22,341 bases of DNA from Christensenella sp. UBA1750 (lineage in GTDB: Bacteria; Bacillota; Clostridia; Christensenellales; UBA1750). The DNA is taken from the NCBI GenBank assembly GCA_002315655.1, contig DCHO01000083.1, positions 1 to 22,341 on the forward strand, read 5' to 3'. Positions within the stretch are counted from its first letter, which is position 1. Every line of letters starts with the position of its first letter. The position numbers were made by a program, and so were the translations under genes. This document shows positions 22,244 to 22,341 of this stretch, piece after piece. A model generated the notes under the pieces. That model was not told the DNA's origin, did no database searches, and saw only the letters and a list, made by a program, of their open reading frames with translations.

Positions 22244-22341
22244 CACCGAAACTCCCCTTCGGGAAGTTCCGGTGTTCCGGGCGGCTTATACCTTATGAAC
22301 CGTCCACTGGACGCTACATAAGGAAACGCTCGCCCTCCAGT
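22244..22341 (-). repeat. Composite palindromic intergenic element (copy 2, inverted, runs off the window)
   Basis: Read on the minus strand it begins with the unit GGAGGGCGAGCGTTT (22338-22324), then the 33-nt hairpin (22323-22291: 9 bp with one mismatch, 1x1, CGTCC/GGACG, 3-base loop), 16 bases, and the 31-nt hairpin (22274-22244: CACCG/CGGTG, 1x1, 8-bp arm with one mismatch, loop GAA). Both hairpins have the same geometry as in copy 1 at 20137-20169 and 20410-20440, but the middle hairpins of copy 1 are absent. It starts 5 bases after the NlpC/P60 stop; its first hairpin might also act as a weak terminator, though no T-run follows. Confidence 0.8.

Overview
The window looks like a chromosomal segment of a GC-rich anaerobic Firmicute, most likely a gut Clostridium-class bacterium of the Oscillospiraceae type. 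This is inferred from AAGGAGG-type ribosome binding sites, intrinsic terminators, a fused FeoA-FeoB with the small Firmicute FeoB-associated Cys-rich protein, an ECF-S-like membrane protein, a peptidoglycan-binding/NlpC-P60 protein and several cytoplasmic glycan enzymes. No rRNA, tRNA, CRISPR array, transposase or integrase was seen.

Layout. Positions 1-2730 (+) hold the end of one gene, an SDR dehydrogenase and an FAD oxidoreductase, translationally coupled and probably one catabolic operon. A STAS-phosphotransferase fusion protein follows (2877-4040), then a bidirectional terminator. A tight minus-strand operon runs from 8658 down to 4104: peptidyl-tRNA hydrolase 2, YgiQ radical SAM protein, dUTPase, P-loop kinase, CE15-like esterase. 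It diverges from a membrane protein gene (8777-9337, +). A second minus-strand operon (12471 to 9382) has ftsH starting with TTG, a short GH29 fucosidase and a small membrane protein.

Between 12712 and 13914 is an AT-richer cassette: an XRE regulator diverging from two genes of unknown function, with operator-like repeats in the shared promoter region and terminators at both ends. It looks acquired. Next come the iron genes (16468 to 13916, minus): FeoA-FeoB and a FeoB-associated Cys-rich protein, under a promoter overlapped by a duplicated inverted operator motif. A MATE transporter (17927 to 16569, minus) diverges from a GH63/MGH1-like glycoside hydrolase (18102-19958, +). A 615-bp noncoding stretch of palindromic repeats precedes a cell-wall protein with four peptidoglycan-binding domains and an NlpC/P60 domain (20574-22238, +). 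An inverted, partial copy of the same repeat element follows that gene and runs off the window.

Two observations stand out. (1) The feoAB frame is intact from 16468 to 14111 except for one in-frame TGA at 14887-14885, exactly at the codon for the conserved Cys of the GFGC(T/N)VP gate motif of FeoB. This could be selenocysteine recoding, another readthrough, a fresh nonsense mutation or a sequence error; the sequence alone does not decide. (2) The palindromic element around 20027-20450 and its inverted partner at 22244-22341 share two hairpins of identical geometry (33 nt and 31 nt) whose stems differ by compensating changes, so a structured repeat family brackets the cell-wall hydrolase gene.
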